Source of the DNA: Platynereis dumerilii
Lineage: Eukaryota; Annelida; Polychaeta; Phyllodocida; Nereididae
Direction: 5' to 3'
NCBI GenBank assembly: GCA_026936325.1
Contig: JAPTHN010000003.1
Span: forward strand, 37,650,011 to 37,714,010
DNA length: 64,000 bases
The position numbers and the translations under genes are program-made. Below, piece after piece: positions 1 to 11,681 of this stretch (within the stretch, counting starts at the first letter, position 1; each line of letters starts with the position of its first letter). Under the pieces are notes generated by a model that ran no database searches, had not been told where the DNA came from, and saw only the letters and a program-made list of their open reading frames with translations.

Positions 1-1
1 G

Positions 2-2272
2 ATTACTCGGGAAAAATCAATATTGAACAAATGTATGGTTAGCGACCTACTCTCTGATCATAATTGCATTCTGTTTGATATTCCAATGAAGAAAGCAAGC
101 AAACCCAAGAAGAAAATCAGTTTCAGAAAAACTAGTAAAATCAATGTCCAAGATTTCAAAAAAGACATTGGGAGACATCTGACTGTAGATGGACAGGAAC
201 AGAAAAATCTCAATGAGCTTATACGACTCTACGACTCTACCAAAGAGGTTCTGGACAAACATGCTCCCATTAAAACCAGAGAAGTAACTCTGCGCGCACC
301 TACTCCATTCAACAATGCTGATATCAAGTTTCTAAAAACAGCGAAAAGGAAAGCGGAGAAATTATGGAGGAGAACCAGACTACAAAAAGACTGGGAGTCG
401 TTCAAACAAAAAAGAAATGCATTGAATCTGCAGTTGAGTGACCTTAAATCAGAAGATCTGAGAGTCAAGATCAAAGATTCTAATGGTGATGCTAAAAAGT
501 TGTTCAAGTTACTGAACTCAAGTCTGAACAGAAAACAGGAACTACCTCTCCCGCCACATACAAATGAAATTGACTTGGCGAATGATTTCAATAAGTTCTT
601 TGATGAGAAGATTAAAACACTCAGGTCTAAGTTGGACTCTACACATAATGATACTGTTAACAACATCGAAACTGCCCCTCATAAACTCCAACACTTCAAA
701 AGCATATCTCAGAGTGACATAAAGAAAATGATCAGGGAAATGCCGGTTAAACACTGCCAACTTGATCCCATTCCAACGTGGCTTTTGCTCGAATGCATTG
801 ATGAATACCTCCCAATTATTACCAATATTGTCAATAAGTCACTCACACAGGGAGAAATGCCTCTTGAGCTGAAACATGCTCTAGTAAAACCTCTGTTGAA
901 AAAATGTGGACTGGATCTAATCAAGAAGAATTATAGACCGGTATCGAATCTCTCCTTCCTTGGCAAATTAATTGAAAGTGCTGTTATCAAACAATACACA
1001 GATCATCTTACTGCAAACCACCTGGATGATGAGAAACAGTCAGCTTACAGAAAATTTCACAGCACTGAAACCCTCCTGACCAAGATCCATAATGATATCA
1101 TGTTGAATATGAGCAAAGGTGAGGTAACAATGCTTGTACTGTTAGACCTTTCAGCCGCTTTTGACACAATTGATCACAAGATTCTACTGAAACGTTTAGA
1201 AAACAGATACGGCGTTCAAGATTCTGCTCTGTGCTGGTTCAAGTCATACATTTCAGAGAGGTCACAGTCAGTGATAATTAATGACAAAACATCGACCAAA
1301 CTGCCACTCAAATTTGGGGTTCCTCAAGGTTCAAAATTAGGACCAATCCTATTTAATTCATACATCGCTCCATTAAGCGAAGTGGCTGCAAAAAATCAAG
1401 TCAGAGACCAAAAGTATGCCGATGACGAACAACTTATTCTCTCTTTCAAACCAACTTTCTTAGATCAGAGAAATGCTGTTGTCAAAATGCAAAAGTGCAT
1501 TGCTGAAATCAGGAAATTTCTCCATGAAAATAAGCTTTGTAACAATGGAGAAAAAACTGAACTACTGCTCATCGGCAGCCAACACCAACTTAATAAACTC
1601 CAAGTATCGTCAATCCATGTCGACAATGTCAAAATTGATGCAGTCGATCATGTTAGAAATCTTGGTGTAATCTTTGACAAAAACATGACCATGGAAAAAC
1701 AAGTCAACAAAATGTGTCGGAATGCCTATTTCAATTTAAGAAATATTTCAAAAATCCGGAAGTCATTGGACAAGGAAACCTGCAAAACAGCTGTCAATGC
1801 TCTTGTGACTCCTCACCTAGACTATGGAAATGGTCTTCTGTATGGAACATCAAGTCGCTTATTGCATAAACTTCAAGTGGCCCAAAACTCAGCAGTTCGA
1901 CTCATTGAAAAATTGAAGAAGCATGACAGTGTAAGCCAGCATAGGAAGCAGCTACATTGGCTACCAATTCCAGCTAGAATACAATTCAAACTCATGTTAA
2001 CAACTTGGAAATCAGTAAACGGACAAGCTCCCTTGTATATTCAAAAGATGATTCAGCCAAAATCTCAACAAAACTGTAATCTGAGAAGCAATAACAAAAT
2101 GCTCTTAAATGAACAAACTTCCTTCAACAAAAACAAATATGAAGACAGAGCCTTTTCACATGCTGCTCCAAAACTGTGGAACCAACTCCCAGAGATTGTC
2201 AAGGCCTCTAAAACACTTGAAGGCTTCAAGAGAAATCTCAAAACTTATCTATTTAAGAGTTTCTACAAATAA
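2..2272 (+). CDS. LINE ORF2, CR1/L2 group, 5' end outside window
   Basis: This is the polyprotein of a non-LTR retrotransposon. The frame is open from the window edge, so the start is missing. About 10 residues after the first in-window methionine lies LSDHNCILF, the SDH block that closes an APE-type endonuclease domain; the rest of that domain is upstream. Reverse transcriptase follows: NYRPVSNLSFLGKLIES, LLDLSAAFDTIDH (near residue 374 counted from base 23), GVPQGSKLGPILF (near 432) and the catalytic YADD (near 465). The C-terminal part (HLDYGNGLLYGT, HWLPIPARIQFK, AAPKLWNQLP) is typical of CR1/L2-type elements. The frame shows no internal stop over 749 codons, so the copy is fairly young. 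It nicks target DNA and primes cDNA synthesis in the nucleus. The family call rests on motifs only; the exact clade is not settled. Confidence 0.93.
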   Translation: MTREKSILNKCMVSDLLSDHNCILFDIPMKKASKPKKKISFRKTSKINVQDFKKDIGRHLTVDGQEQKNLNELIRLYDSTKEVLDKHAPIKTREVTLRAPTPFNNADIKFLKTAKRKAEKLWRRTRLQKDWESFKQKRNALNLQLSDLKSEDLRVKIKDSNGDAKKLFKLLNSSLNRKQELPLPPHTNEIDLANDFNKFFDEKIKTLRSKLDSTHNDTVNNIETAPHKLQHFKSISQSDIKKMIREMPVKHCQLDPIPTWLLLECIDEYLPIITNIVNKSLTQGEMPLELKHALVKPLLKKCGLDLIKKNYRPVSNLSFLGKLIESAVIKQYTDHLTANHLDDEKQSAYRKFHSTETLLTKIHNDIMLNMSKGEVTMLVLLDLSAAFDTIDHKILLKRLENRYGVQDSALCWFKSYISERSQSVIINDKTSTKLPLKFGVPQGSKLGPILFNSYIAPLSEVAAKNQVRDQKYADDEQLILSFKPTFLDQRNAVVKMQKCIAEIRKFLHENKLCNNGEKTELLLIGSQHQLNKLQVSSIHVDNVKIDAVDHVRNLGVIFDKNMTMEKQVNKMCRNAYFNLRNISKIRKSLDKETCKTAVNALVTPHLDYGNGLLYGTSSRLLHKLQVAQNSAVRLIEKLKKHDSVSQHRKQLHWLPIPARIQFKLMLTTWKSVNGQAPLYIQKMIQPKSQQNCNLRSNNKMLLNEQTSFNKNKYEDRAFSHAAPKLWNQLPEIVKASKTLEGFKRNLKTYLFKSFYK

Positions 2273-2330
2273 ATCAATCATGCACAAGCGCTAGTGAGCA
2301 GTTTACTGGAATTAGCGCTATATAAATGCC

Positions 2331-2361
<31 letters not shown>
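2273..2361 (+). repeat. 3' UTR and TATTAT tail of the left LINE
   Basis: A very short 3' UTR follows the stop codon. It contains AGCGCTATATAAATGCC and then a run of about ten ATT units (2331-2361). A short UTR ending in a microsatellite rather than poly(A) is usual for CR1/L2-group LINEs. The DNA after 2368 belongs to repeat family R, so this is the 3' boundary of the insertion. Confidence 0.85.
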
Positions 2362-2362
<1 letters not shown>

Positions 2363-2909
2363 CTGGGGTCTTCAATTAAGTGACATTTTTTGTCTTTTTG
2401 AGGCTCCTCGCCAATCAATATCAAGTTGGTCCTTAGCTGTAATTGTTATTCTGTTATTCTGTATTTCAATGGCGAAAATAAAAACTTCTAAGTTCTATAG
2501 AAACTTTTTGTAAATATTTTGGGGATTATTCAATGAATCACGGAACTAAAATGTCCTTAGTAAATGTTCTCCTGGGTTAATGTGCTTGAAGTGATTAATG
2601 GTCTGGAAAAAATCTAAAGCGTGATTAGCCATAAACAACCCATATTCCTCCATCTCAGGATGATCTAGAAGAGGCATTAGCCTGCAAAATTGCTAATGTG
2701 CCAGACAACTACATCATGCCAATTTTGCATTACTGCGCTTAGCACAGTTTCAAAAACTGTGTTATGTGTGTTTCGAAGAAGTAGACATTTATTTTTGCTA
2801 TTTATCACGTTGTTTAATAGTGGACCAGTCAAATTCCAAAAGAACCTCTAGATTTTATTTTTTTGCAACATTGCTTGATTGCCCTTAAGTGAATACATTG
2901 AATATAAAA

Positions 2910-3110
2910 TCAGATCCTTTTGCATGAATTTGCAGTCACATTTGGGACGACAAGGGCATGCAGAAGTATATAGAGCACTTTAGTTTTATGCTTAGCCAGA
3001 ATGCCAATGACTCTGCAAATGGTGTCTGCTAATTCCTTCATGTTGGCATTAACAGCTACCAAGACAAATGAGCATCCAATGCACTTCGTAGGGACTAAGG
3101 GAGTATAGAA
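2910..3110 (-). pseudogene. Exon-like reading frame a, copy in R1
   Basis: On the - strand one frame is open for about 66 codons and contains CIGCSFVLVAVNANMKELAD followed by TICRVIGIL. The same peptide, with mainly conservative changes, can be read in R2 (19933-20100), R5 (50797-50900) and both R6 fragments. It begins and ends without a clear full gene structure, so it may be one exon of a lost gene. I do not recognise the family. Confidence 0.45.
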
Positions 3111-3159
3111 TTACCATTTATCTTCTGGAGCATGTACAGTAGATTTCTTCTCTTCACCC

Positions 3160-3470
3160 CAAATCTCATTGCAACTGCCTTTGGCTCCTCACCACTGCCT
3201 TAACCCATATTAAGACAGCTAGTAATGTTATTGCAATTAGCAAAGGGGCACAATATCAAAGAATTCAAACACAATGGACATGATGGAGTTTGAATTGGTG
3301 TTGGCTTAATGTAAATTTAATGTAATTTTAAAAGGTAATTTAAAGTAGGAAAAGGTAGGAAGTGATTTGGAGGGAGCCAAAAGGTGTGAAAAGGTAAAAT
3401 GGTGGCTGATTCTTCCTTCCTGCTTAGGTAATTGTACTCTATTTTGGATTGTACTGTACCTTATGTAAGT
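3160..3470 (+). repeat. R-family block also present at 55150-55420
   Basis: This stretch contains CCCATATTAAGACAG, a TTGCAATTAGCAA core and GGTGGCTGATTCTTCC. The same ordered words occur at 55150-55420 on the same strand, inside the centre of foldback F3. No ORF of interest is present. Confidence 0.7.
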
Positions 3471-3937
3471 AAGTACACATTGGGTCTACAGCCAGGGAAG
3501 ACATTAATTTTGGCTGTTTGAGGGCATCAATAATGTCAATGCAGTTCCAATCTTGTAAAAATTATTACATTTTTTCTCAACCTACTGCTTTTTTGACAAG
3601 CATGATGACGTTGTGATGTCATGGTGATGTCATCACTCAGCCTGCCTCTGATTGGTTCATTCCGTATTGTCCCTCTCTAACTCATTGAATTCATGCATTT
3701 CCCTCTTCAGCTTAATAAATCTGTACTTTCCGTCATATTTTCTCTGTCATGTTGCGTTACCCCGGGAAAAAATGCTGTATCAGAAAAGAAATGCAACCTG
3801 GCATTGGATAAATAGGGATATTATTTTTAACATTTGTTGCCTTTTGGTGTAGTGACTTATTTTTCCAAACATGTGCTCTCATGGCTTCAATTATAAATGA
3901 GGGAATTACTTAGGGAAAAGCTATATATTGCTCTTAA

Positions 3938-4724
3938 GGTGACTCAAGCGTGGTACACTGCACATACTTCTGAGCAGCCTGGTTGCCTAGCAACATAGCG
4001 TCACAACTGCTGCAGGCCCCGTAAAAGTTGTGACGTCACCATTTTCTGCTCTCTTTTTTTTAACAGCATGACAGCCAGTAATTTGCTATTTACATGAGAT
4101 CTAATGCAGCTAGAAGCGTAATTATTTTTTCACTCTATGCTGCTTCAAAGTTTCAGCTTCTCATCTTTATCCAAAGAATTTTATCAACTAATTTCATTCA
4201 ACTGCGTCTAAAATTGTCTTTATTTCTTTAAATTGACATTGGCATAGTCATGGTACTGCAGTTAAAAAACGACTCGTTGAATTTTTTTTATTTTTGGCCA
4301 TTTGTTTGACAGTAACTTGTTTATGATATATGCAAATTTAAAAAAAAATCTGTATGATCGTTTTCCTAAAATTTTATTACGGCCAAAATCGATGCATACA
4401 AAATCAGCAATTAATTTGTGTATTGGTGCCCTTTCCGCTCTTACAGAAAAAAGTATTTTAACCTTTTTCTTCAAATTTGTGGAAAATGTATTGATTAACA
4501 TCAATGGGAAGACATTTCTGATGTTTTTGAGTGACAAATGCTGGTAAGGCTTTATTCTCTGGTACATAATCAAAAACTCAATTTATGACTTTTAAGCAGT
4601 CATCAGGCCAAACATACAGTTGCCATGGCAACAAAACGAGTAGGTGAAATTTTTGGGTCCCATAGAGTAACTGTGCAAAATTTTAGAAAAATCTGTATGA
4701 TCAAACTACCATGCATGAGTCACC
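3938..4724. mobile_element. piggyBac-like non-autonomous transposon (TTAA ends)
   Basis: The ends are inverted repeats: GGTGACTCAAGCGTGGTA at the left and TACCATGCATGAGTCACC at the right. TTAA flanks both sides (3934-3937 and 4725-4728), the signature of piggyBac-type insertion. The R2 copy near 20465-20500 lacks this DNA, so it is an insertion. There is no transposase; the open frames inside are short and overlap on opposite strands. It also carries an exact GTTGCCATGGCAAC palindrome at 4619-4632. Confidence 0.8.
4619..4632. promoter_or_regulatory. Perfect X-box-like palindrome
   Basis: GTTGCCATGGCAAC matches the known palindromic RFX-factor X-box consensus. It lies in the right half of the piggyBac-like element. 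The match is seen directly; binding is only inferred. Confidence 0.35.
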
Positions 4725-6049
4725 TTAAACAGATGGGCATGGATGTTATTTGCAAAGAATGTCAAGTGTTCAGGGCATGTTGACAAATCAAATTGACAGC
4801 ATTTGAATGTCCAGGTTGTGCTATTATTCATATTTGTGTAAAATGAAAAATAAAATCATAACTTTAAATGGGCCGTCAAAGTAATCCCGTCAGAGTCTGG
4901 CTTTCATTACAACATAGCAGCCTTAATAACCAATCGGCCATAAAGCAAAATGTACGAGCCTATTCAGTACATTGAAGCTTGAAATAATCCGCTTCTGCTC
5001 TCTTTTCTTCATCATTTTCTCTTATCAGCCATGGCAAATGCTTATTTTAGAATTTCCCCTATTGGGCTCCTGCAGTGGAATCCCTTACAGTCATTCTTCA
5101 TGTTCAGGCCATTTCTCCTTCATAAAGGCCCATTTCTCCTTCATAATGGAACGTTTATCTTATTAATGTGATTAAGGCATTGTTCCTTGATTGCATGGGA
5201 ATTGAGTCAGTAGGAATACATTAGTCCATGTAAGAATAATTGTCCAGCTTTGATCACGGGCTGACCAGACGATAGTTGAGAGGGGGCTCGGCTGCTCGGG
5301 CTATGGGTATTACCCCCAGGACAAACTTTTTTTTGTTCGAGATGTGTCGATGAACTTTTTTTAGCATGCAGACGTCCGCAAACATTTTCATCAATTTTAA
5401 CATAACAATACCCTAGCTAGAGGTGGAAACAAACATCTTCAAAAAATCTTCTTTTTTCTTTCTTTTCAGTGTCAAGTGAGAAACAAACTTTTTTTAAACC
5501 AAAAATCCATAACCTGCCCCCCCCCCCCCAAAAGTCATCTGGTTGGCTCAAAAACATAATAATTTTCATTTTACTTACCTAGACCAGAAAATCAACAAAA
5601 TTCTTTCAGGAAAAAAAACTAAAGTTTTTGCTGTAGACATAGTTAAAAAGAACAGGAACTAAGCAGAGTGGAAGCTACCTGAAATTTAATATGTAATAGG
5701 TGTATCGCACGGGCAGTAGTCTGCCTTGATAATTCTCAGGATTTGCCCTGATATGGCATGAAAACTGCATTGCTCTGATGCAAGATGGACTGGATGAACC
5801 ACAGGCTTTCAGACACCCAAGAACTGATCAACAAAATATGCCTAGGGCGGTGTGGGCTTCTAACCCATCATGAAAGTTTCACCTGTTACAAAGAGTACAC
5901 CTTGCCTTGTTTCAGTGGTTGTCGGCTATCATATGAAAACCTAAGCAGTCCAAAAAGATGACCACTCAACAGTGGATATATGACACCTTCATGTGAGAGT
6001 GTTCGACTGGCAGGGTCATGTCTTTGGACAGTATGAGAATGCATGACAC

Positions 6050-6228
6050 CAAAATACATCAAGCATGATGGATTTCTTTACATCATTTACAAATAAGGCA
6101 AAATCTATCTCACAAATGATGGATTGAAAATGCCCCAGACAGTTGTCTCAGGCATCATCAATCAAAATCCCTTCTTCAGACACACTCCCTCCTTCATATT
6201 ACTTATCTATAAAAGCATATTATAAGTG
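6050..6228 (+). pseudogene. Exon-like reading frame b, copy in R1
   Basis: The + strand reads YIIYK, one stop, then GKIYLTNDGLKMPQT, SGIINQNPFFRHTPSF and YKSIL. It matches the open frames in R2 (21220-21402) and R3 (26923-27120). The R1 copy is interrupted once and differs at several residues. I do not recognise the protein. Confidence 0.35.
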
Positions 6229-7256
6229 GCATAAACTTATACAAACACTTTGGAATGACTGATGATCTTACAGCTAGAGTCAAAAGGATAGACTCAGGAA
6301 CCACTGACCAAGTCATGCTTTGCCCATATCAAACTGTGTACCTACATTTGTATGTGACAAACTCAACCACTTCTGAGTCCTTTTGACTTCAACTGTAAAA
6401 CGGTTTACAATCAATGGAAGGCGCTGATTAATTTTAATTTGTTTGTATTGTAATGTAGATTTTTTTAAAAAAAGCGGCATCAGTGATTTCAGATTTGACT
6501 GCATACCACATTAATTATTTTCGTTTAGGTCTAGACATTCTAGCAAAATAATTAATTTGTTTTTACAGCTGCTTGCAGCCTGTATTGCGAGAGGAGTTCA
6601 TAGTCAGGTCTCTTAGCGAAAAAAATGTGACAAACTGGACAAAGCTCTGAAATTTGGCATGCAAGCTCGGTTTTAAATGCTCTATCAATTTTGCCTAAGC
6701 TCCAAAAAAATTTTTCCCGGGAAAGTCATTTTAAAAGCGTTTCCATGGCAACAAGTTACTGTTCAATTGCAAGTCAAGAAAGAAAATTCATTTTATCGTA
6801 GTAGACAGGCCACTTCGGATAAGGGGCTGTTTTTAAGCATAGTGATACCTGATTTAAACATCTGTCAAAATGTATGTCTATCTGAAGTTTTCCACAATTA
6901 CTGTTGCTATGGCAACCAAACAAAAACGAAAAAGCACACAAAATATTGTACTTCCTTACATAACGAAAGCTGTCAGATAAAATTATATCACTGATACAAG
7001 TTAATTTATACGCCTGTTAATTGCCACAACACAGGCCTTCAATTCTTGTCTTAGCTTCAACTGATTCTTTCAGGGTAATATTGCCAAAATTCTGTTACCT
7101 TGACAACAAGCCGCACTGTTACTGACCATAATGAAAAACATGTATCTCATCATATCAAGAATATGGTTTCAGTTACAGGGCTGAATGTTTGCATGGTAAT
7201 ACCTGAGCAAATCATTGATCAGAAGCTGTATTTAATTCAATATTCACTCCATTTTT

Positions 7257-7270
7257 GTTGCCATGGCAAC
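7257..7270. promoter_or_regulatory. X-box-like palindrome in F1 left arm
   Basis: An exact GTTGCCATGGCAAC. Related imperfect copies lie near 6742, 6902 and 7080, roughly every 160-175 bp, so the outer arm seems built on units that each carry one such site. Confidence 0.35.
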
Positions 7271-7429
7271 CAAGCAACCAGCCAAAATACAACAAATATA
7301 TTTAGTCAAGGAGACGATCCTATTGATCCTGTATGTGAGAGGTGTGACATCGGGTATGATTACAGTTTTATTGCATATTATGATGGATGGGGTACCTCAA
7401 AACAAGAATCAGGCAGGTGCCACTCCGGC

Positions 7430-7765
7430 ACCCTTGGGCATTCCATTCCAGTGGCCATTTTCCAAAATGGCCACCGGAATCCTATTTTTGGCCATATATC
7501 CTCATATAATTGTCATAGGACCATGATTTTTGGGTCTAAACCTAGGTTTTCAGGTATAAGGAATTCAATGAAAGTGGTTTTGATGATGCCAGTTCAATAT
7601 TCTGGTCGCCATTTTGCAAAATGGCCGCCAAAACCATATTTTTGGCCATATCTCTAGATATAATTGTCATAGGATCATGATATTTTGGTGTAAACCTAGG
7701 TTTTCTGGAATGGGGAATTCAATGAAAGTTGTTTTGATGACATCAAGGCAATAGTTGTCTTTTAA
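7430..7765 (+). repeat. Duplicated block of about 180 bp in F1
   Basis: Two adjacent copies share TGGCCATAT, AATTGTCATAGGA, AAACCTAGGTTTTC and GAATTCAATGAAAGT. The inverted counterpart in the right arm is at about 10555-10830. Both arms hold the duplication, so it predates or formed with the palindrome. The block includes AAAATGGC sequences next to their complements. Frames that cross it are by-products of the repeat, not genes. Confidence 0.7.
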
Positions 7766-8289
7766 CCCTCTCCTTAATGCAAGATTGCTGCCATCGAAAC
7801 TCAAATGTGGCATTTCGTCTTGCAACATTCTCCGCTATGTAGTCAAATTCGGTCACTTTCGTTTATTTTAGTGGACCAGCGGATATATCATCATTCTTTA
7901 CTGTTAAAAGCATTTCTTGTTAATGGAAGGTGCCTATGCCAATTAGATAGTTTTTAAAACAAAAATCCAATATTAACAGGGGTATAAATGTCAGATGGGG
8001 TTTCTGCAGAGGGCCATTTTAAATTGAAGTTGACAGCAGAAAAACAATTCCTTGAAATTACCAACTTAGTTCAGTTTAGTTATCTCAAGAAATATCAACA
8101 AATAATTAAGGTGCTAGATGAAGGCTGACACCAAGAGCATATTGTCAGCTTTTATCTAGCTTCTTGGTTTCCTTTTCACTATAACTTGTCAACCTTCCAA
8201 AAGCTAAATCAATTTCGTCATCATTATTGAAAATGTCCTTGGAAACTCAAAATCCTGCGATGTATTTTCAGTTCCACTTATCCTTATCA

Positions 8290-10060
8290 CTAGCGAACTC
8301 ACTTCTAACAATCAAAATGGATGTGTTGGATAGCCCTTGATTTCAGCTTTCATTTGACACCTTTGTTTCCTTGTTACTACAGCTGTCAATCGTGCAAGAG
8401 CTAAATTGATATTGCCGTCAGTGTCAAAAATCTCCTCGGTAACACAAAATCCGCCCCTATATTTTCAATTCCACCTATCCGTCTCACCAAATAAATCATT
8501 CCTAAGCAATCAAAATGGATGTGGTTGGATAGCCATTGATATCAGCTTTCATTTGGCTTCTTGGTTTTCTTGTTACTACAACTGTTAATCTGCCAAAAGC
8601 TAAATGAATGTTGCTGTCATTATTGAAAATATCCTCGGAAACATGAAATCCTCCCATGTATTTTTTATTCCACCTATCCTTATCGCTAGATAAATTATTC
8701 CTAACCAACCAAAATTGATGTGGTTGGATAGCACTGGATATCAGCTTTCATTTGAGACCTTCATTTCCTTCTTGCTACAAATGTCAATCTAGCAAGAGCT
8801 AAATAAATGTTGGTGTCAAAGTCAAAAATCTCCTCGGAAACATAAAATCCTCTCCTCTATTTACAATTGCACCTCTCCATATCACCAAATAAGTCATTCC
8901 TAACCATTCAAAATGGATGTGGTTGGATAGTCATTGATATCAGCTTTCATTTGGCACCTTGGTTTTCTTGTTATAACAACCATTACTTTTCCAAAAGCTA
9001 AATAAATGTTACTGTCCTTGTTGAAAATATCCTCAGAAAACACTAAATCCTCCCGTGTATTTTTAATTCTATTCATCCTTATCACTAGATAAATCCTCGG
9101 AAAAGCAAAATTCTCCCAAGTATTTTCAGTTCGACCTGTCGTTATCACTAGATAACTCACTCCTGACCAATCAGAATCGATGTGGATGCATTGCCATTAA
9201 TGTCAGCCTTCATTTGCCACCTTGTTTTCCCTTGCTATTACAACTGTCAATCTTCAAAGAACTATATAAATGGGGTGCATGTTGTATTACAAGGAAGGAT
9301 GTTGTGTTTCCGAGGAGATTTTCGCCACTGACAAAAACATTTATTTTTCTTTTAAAGGACTGAAATTTGTAGTAACAAGAAAACCATGGTGCCAAATGAA
9401 AGCTGATATCGAGGGCTATCCATCCACATGCACTTTGGTTGGTTAGGAATGATTTATTTGGTAATATGGATAGGTGCAATTAAAAATAGAGGGGATCATT
9501 TTGTGTTTCCGAAGAGATTTTTGATATTGACTGCAACATTTATTTAGCTCTTGCAAGGTTGAAATTTGTAGTAACAAAGAAACAAAGGTGTCAAATGAAA
9601 GCTGACATAAAGAGCTATCCAACCACATCCATTTTGGTTGGTTAGGAATGATTTATATGGTGATAAGGAAGGTGGAATTAAAAATACACGGGAGAAAATT
9701 GTGTTTCTGAGGATATTTTCAGTAATAACAGCCACATTCATTTAGCTTTTGGAATATTAACAGTTTCAGTAACAACAAAACCAAGGTGCCAAATGAAAGC
9801 TGATATCAAGGGCTATCGAACCACACCCATTTTAGAGGATTATGTGTTTTTCGAGGAGATTTTTGACATTGACAGCAATATATATTTAGCTCTTGCAAGA
9901 TTGACAGCTGTAGTAACAAGGAAACAAAGGTGTCAAATGAAAGCTGAAATCAAGGGCTATCCAACCATATCCATTTTGATTGTTAGGAGTGAGTTTTCTA
10001 GTGATAAGAATAAGTGGAACTGAAAATAAATGGCAGGATTTTGAGTTTTCAAGGACATTT
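8290..10060. repeat. Inverted tandem array of about 200-bp units, core of F1
   Basis: The word GATGTGGTTGGATAG or a close variant recurs near 8318, 8518, 8716, 8918 and 9180. Its complement recurs near 9415, 9612, 9812 and 9955. Each unit also carries AGCTTTCATTTG, a TTTCCTTGTTACTAC-like run and AAAATCTCCTCGG. The array turns over near 9280. The short frames along it are all parts of these units. Confidence 0.8.
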
Positions 10061-10979
10061 TCGATAGTGACGGGAAAATTTATTTAGCTTTTGGAAGGTT
10101 GACAAGTTATAGTGAAAAGGAAACCAAGAAGCTAGATAAAAGCTGACATCATGCTCTTGGTGTCAGCCTTCATCTAGCACCTTAATTATTTGTTGATATT
10201 TCTTGAGATAACTAAACTGAACTAAGCTGGTAATTTCTAGGAATTGTTTTTCTGCTGTCAACTTCAATTTAAAATGGCCCTCTGCAGAAACCCCATCGGA
10301 CATTTATACTCCTGTTAATATTGGATTTTTGTTTAAAAAACTATCTAATTGGCATAGGTACCTTCCATTAACAAGAAATGCCTCTAACAGTAAAGAATGA
10401 TATATTGGCTGGTCAACTAAAATAAACGAAAGTGACCGAATTTGACTACATAGCGGAGAATGTTGCAAGACGAAATGCCACATTTGAGTTTCGATGGCAG
10501 CCATCTTGCATTAAGGAGAGGGTTAAAGGACAACTATTGCCTTGATGTCATCAAAACAACTTCATTGAATTCCCCATTCCAGAAAACCTAGGTCTAGACC
10601 CAAATATTATGGTCCTATGACAATTATTTCAGGAGATATGGCAAAAAATATGGTTTTGGTGGCCATTTTGCAAAATGGCGGCCAGAATATTGAACTGGCA
10701 TCATCAAAACCACTTTCATTGAATTCCTTATACCTGAAAACCTAGGTTTAGACCCAAAAATCATGGTCCTATGACAATTATATGAGGATATATGGCCAGA
10801 AATAGGGTTCCGGCGGCCATTACGGAAAATAGCCGCCAGAATGGAATGCCCAAGGGTGCCGGAGTGGCACCCATCTGATTCTTGTTCTGGGGTGCCCCAT
10901 CCATCATAATATGCAATAAAACTGTAATCATACCCTATGTCACACCTCCCCTCTGTGACTCCCTGACCAATTGTAATTC

Positions 10980-11191
10980 CCATAGGCGTACGGCGCGCGC
11001 AATTTTTGGGGGGGCGAGCGACATTTGCCCGAATTTTCACGATCTAAATTTATAAACATTTCAAATTAAATTGCCTGGAAATCATTAATTTTCAGTAGTT
11101 TTTATTTAATCATCTGCCTGAATCTTACTGTTTCCCAAACTTTTGGGGGGGCGATCACCCCCCCTGCCCCCCCCCTCCGATACGCCTATGG
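10980..11191. mobile_element. MITE with CCATAGGCGTA termini
   Basis: The termini CCATAGGCGTA and TACGCCTATGG are perfect inverted repeats of 11 bp. TAATTC flanks both sides (10974-10979, 11192-11197), a 6-bp target duplication. The body is G/C-run rich (GGGGGGGCGAGCG and CCCCCC). The opposite arm of F1 lacks it, so it inserted after the palindrome formed. There is no coding capacity, and the superfamily is not settled. Confidence 0.82.
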
Positions 11192-11667
11192 TAATTCCTG
11201 ATCAAAGAAAAGCAGTACAAGTATAATTTCTCCTGATTTAATGTTGAAATTTTGAAATAGTAAAAAAAACATGGTGCTCACCTTTGGGATATGTTATATT
11301 GTGCATAAACTTAACAATTGTACCACAAGTTCACAATACTACACATGCACGGGGACCATATGCAGTCCTATATATGTGCCAATTTTCATCGAAATCGACA
11401 AGAAAGTCTTTGAGATATTCAAGTTTTTGTGCGGGAAAACTTACCTTTGAAGACCTGTTAGTTATGTTGGCCCATATTTATGGAAACAAGTGGTTGTCCA
11501 GGTAACAACATTTGAGGATCCATTCTCAAAATTTCTCATTCATGACATGTACATCTAGACGCACTCATGATAACCAGAACATGCCTAGTTTCTCAGCATG
11601 GTTTTGCTGCTGCCAATTAACCCTGATTTAGCATATCTACTATCCAACATTTTTCAATTATTGTTGT

Positions 11668-11681
11668 GTTGCCATGGCAAC
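11668..11681. promoter_or_regulatory. X-box-like palindrome in F1 right arm
   Basis: An exact GTTGCCATGGCAAC, the third in the window. Degenerate relatives follow near 11830, 12023 and 12187, mirroring those of the left arm. Confidence 0.35.

Noticed and set aside
4262-4573. Overlapping ORFs on both strands
   Set aside because: Low-complexity AT-rich interior of the piggyBac-like element with no transposase motifs.
7100-7657. 185-codon ORF in F1
   Set aside because: It crosses duplicated non-coding units; its counterpart in the other arm (10624-11040) is partly read from the opposite strand and runs into a MITE.
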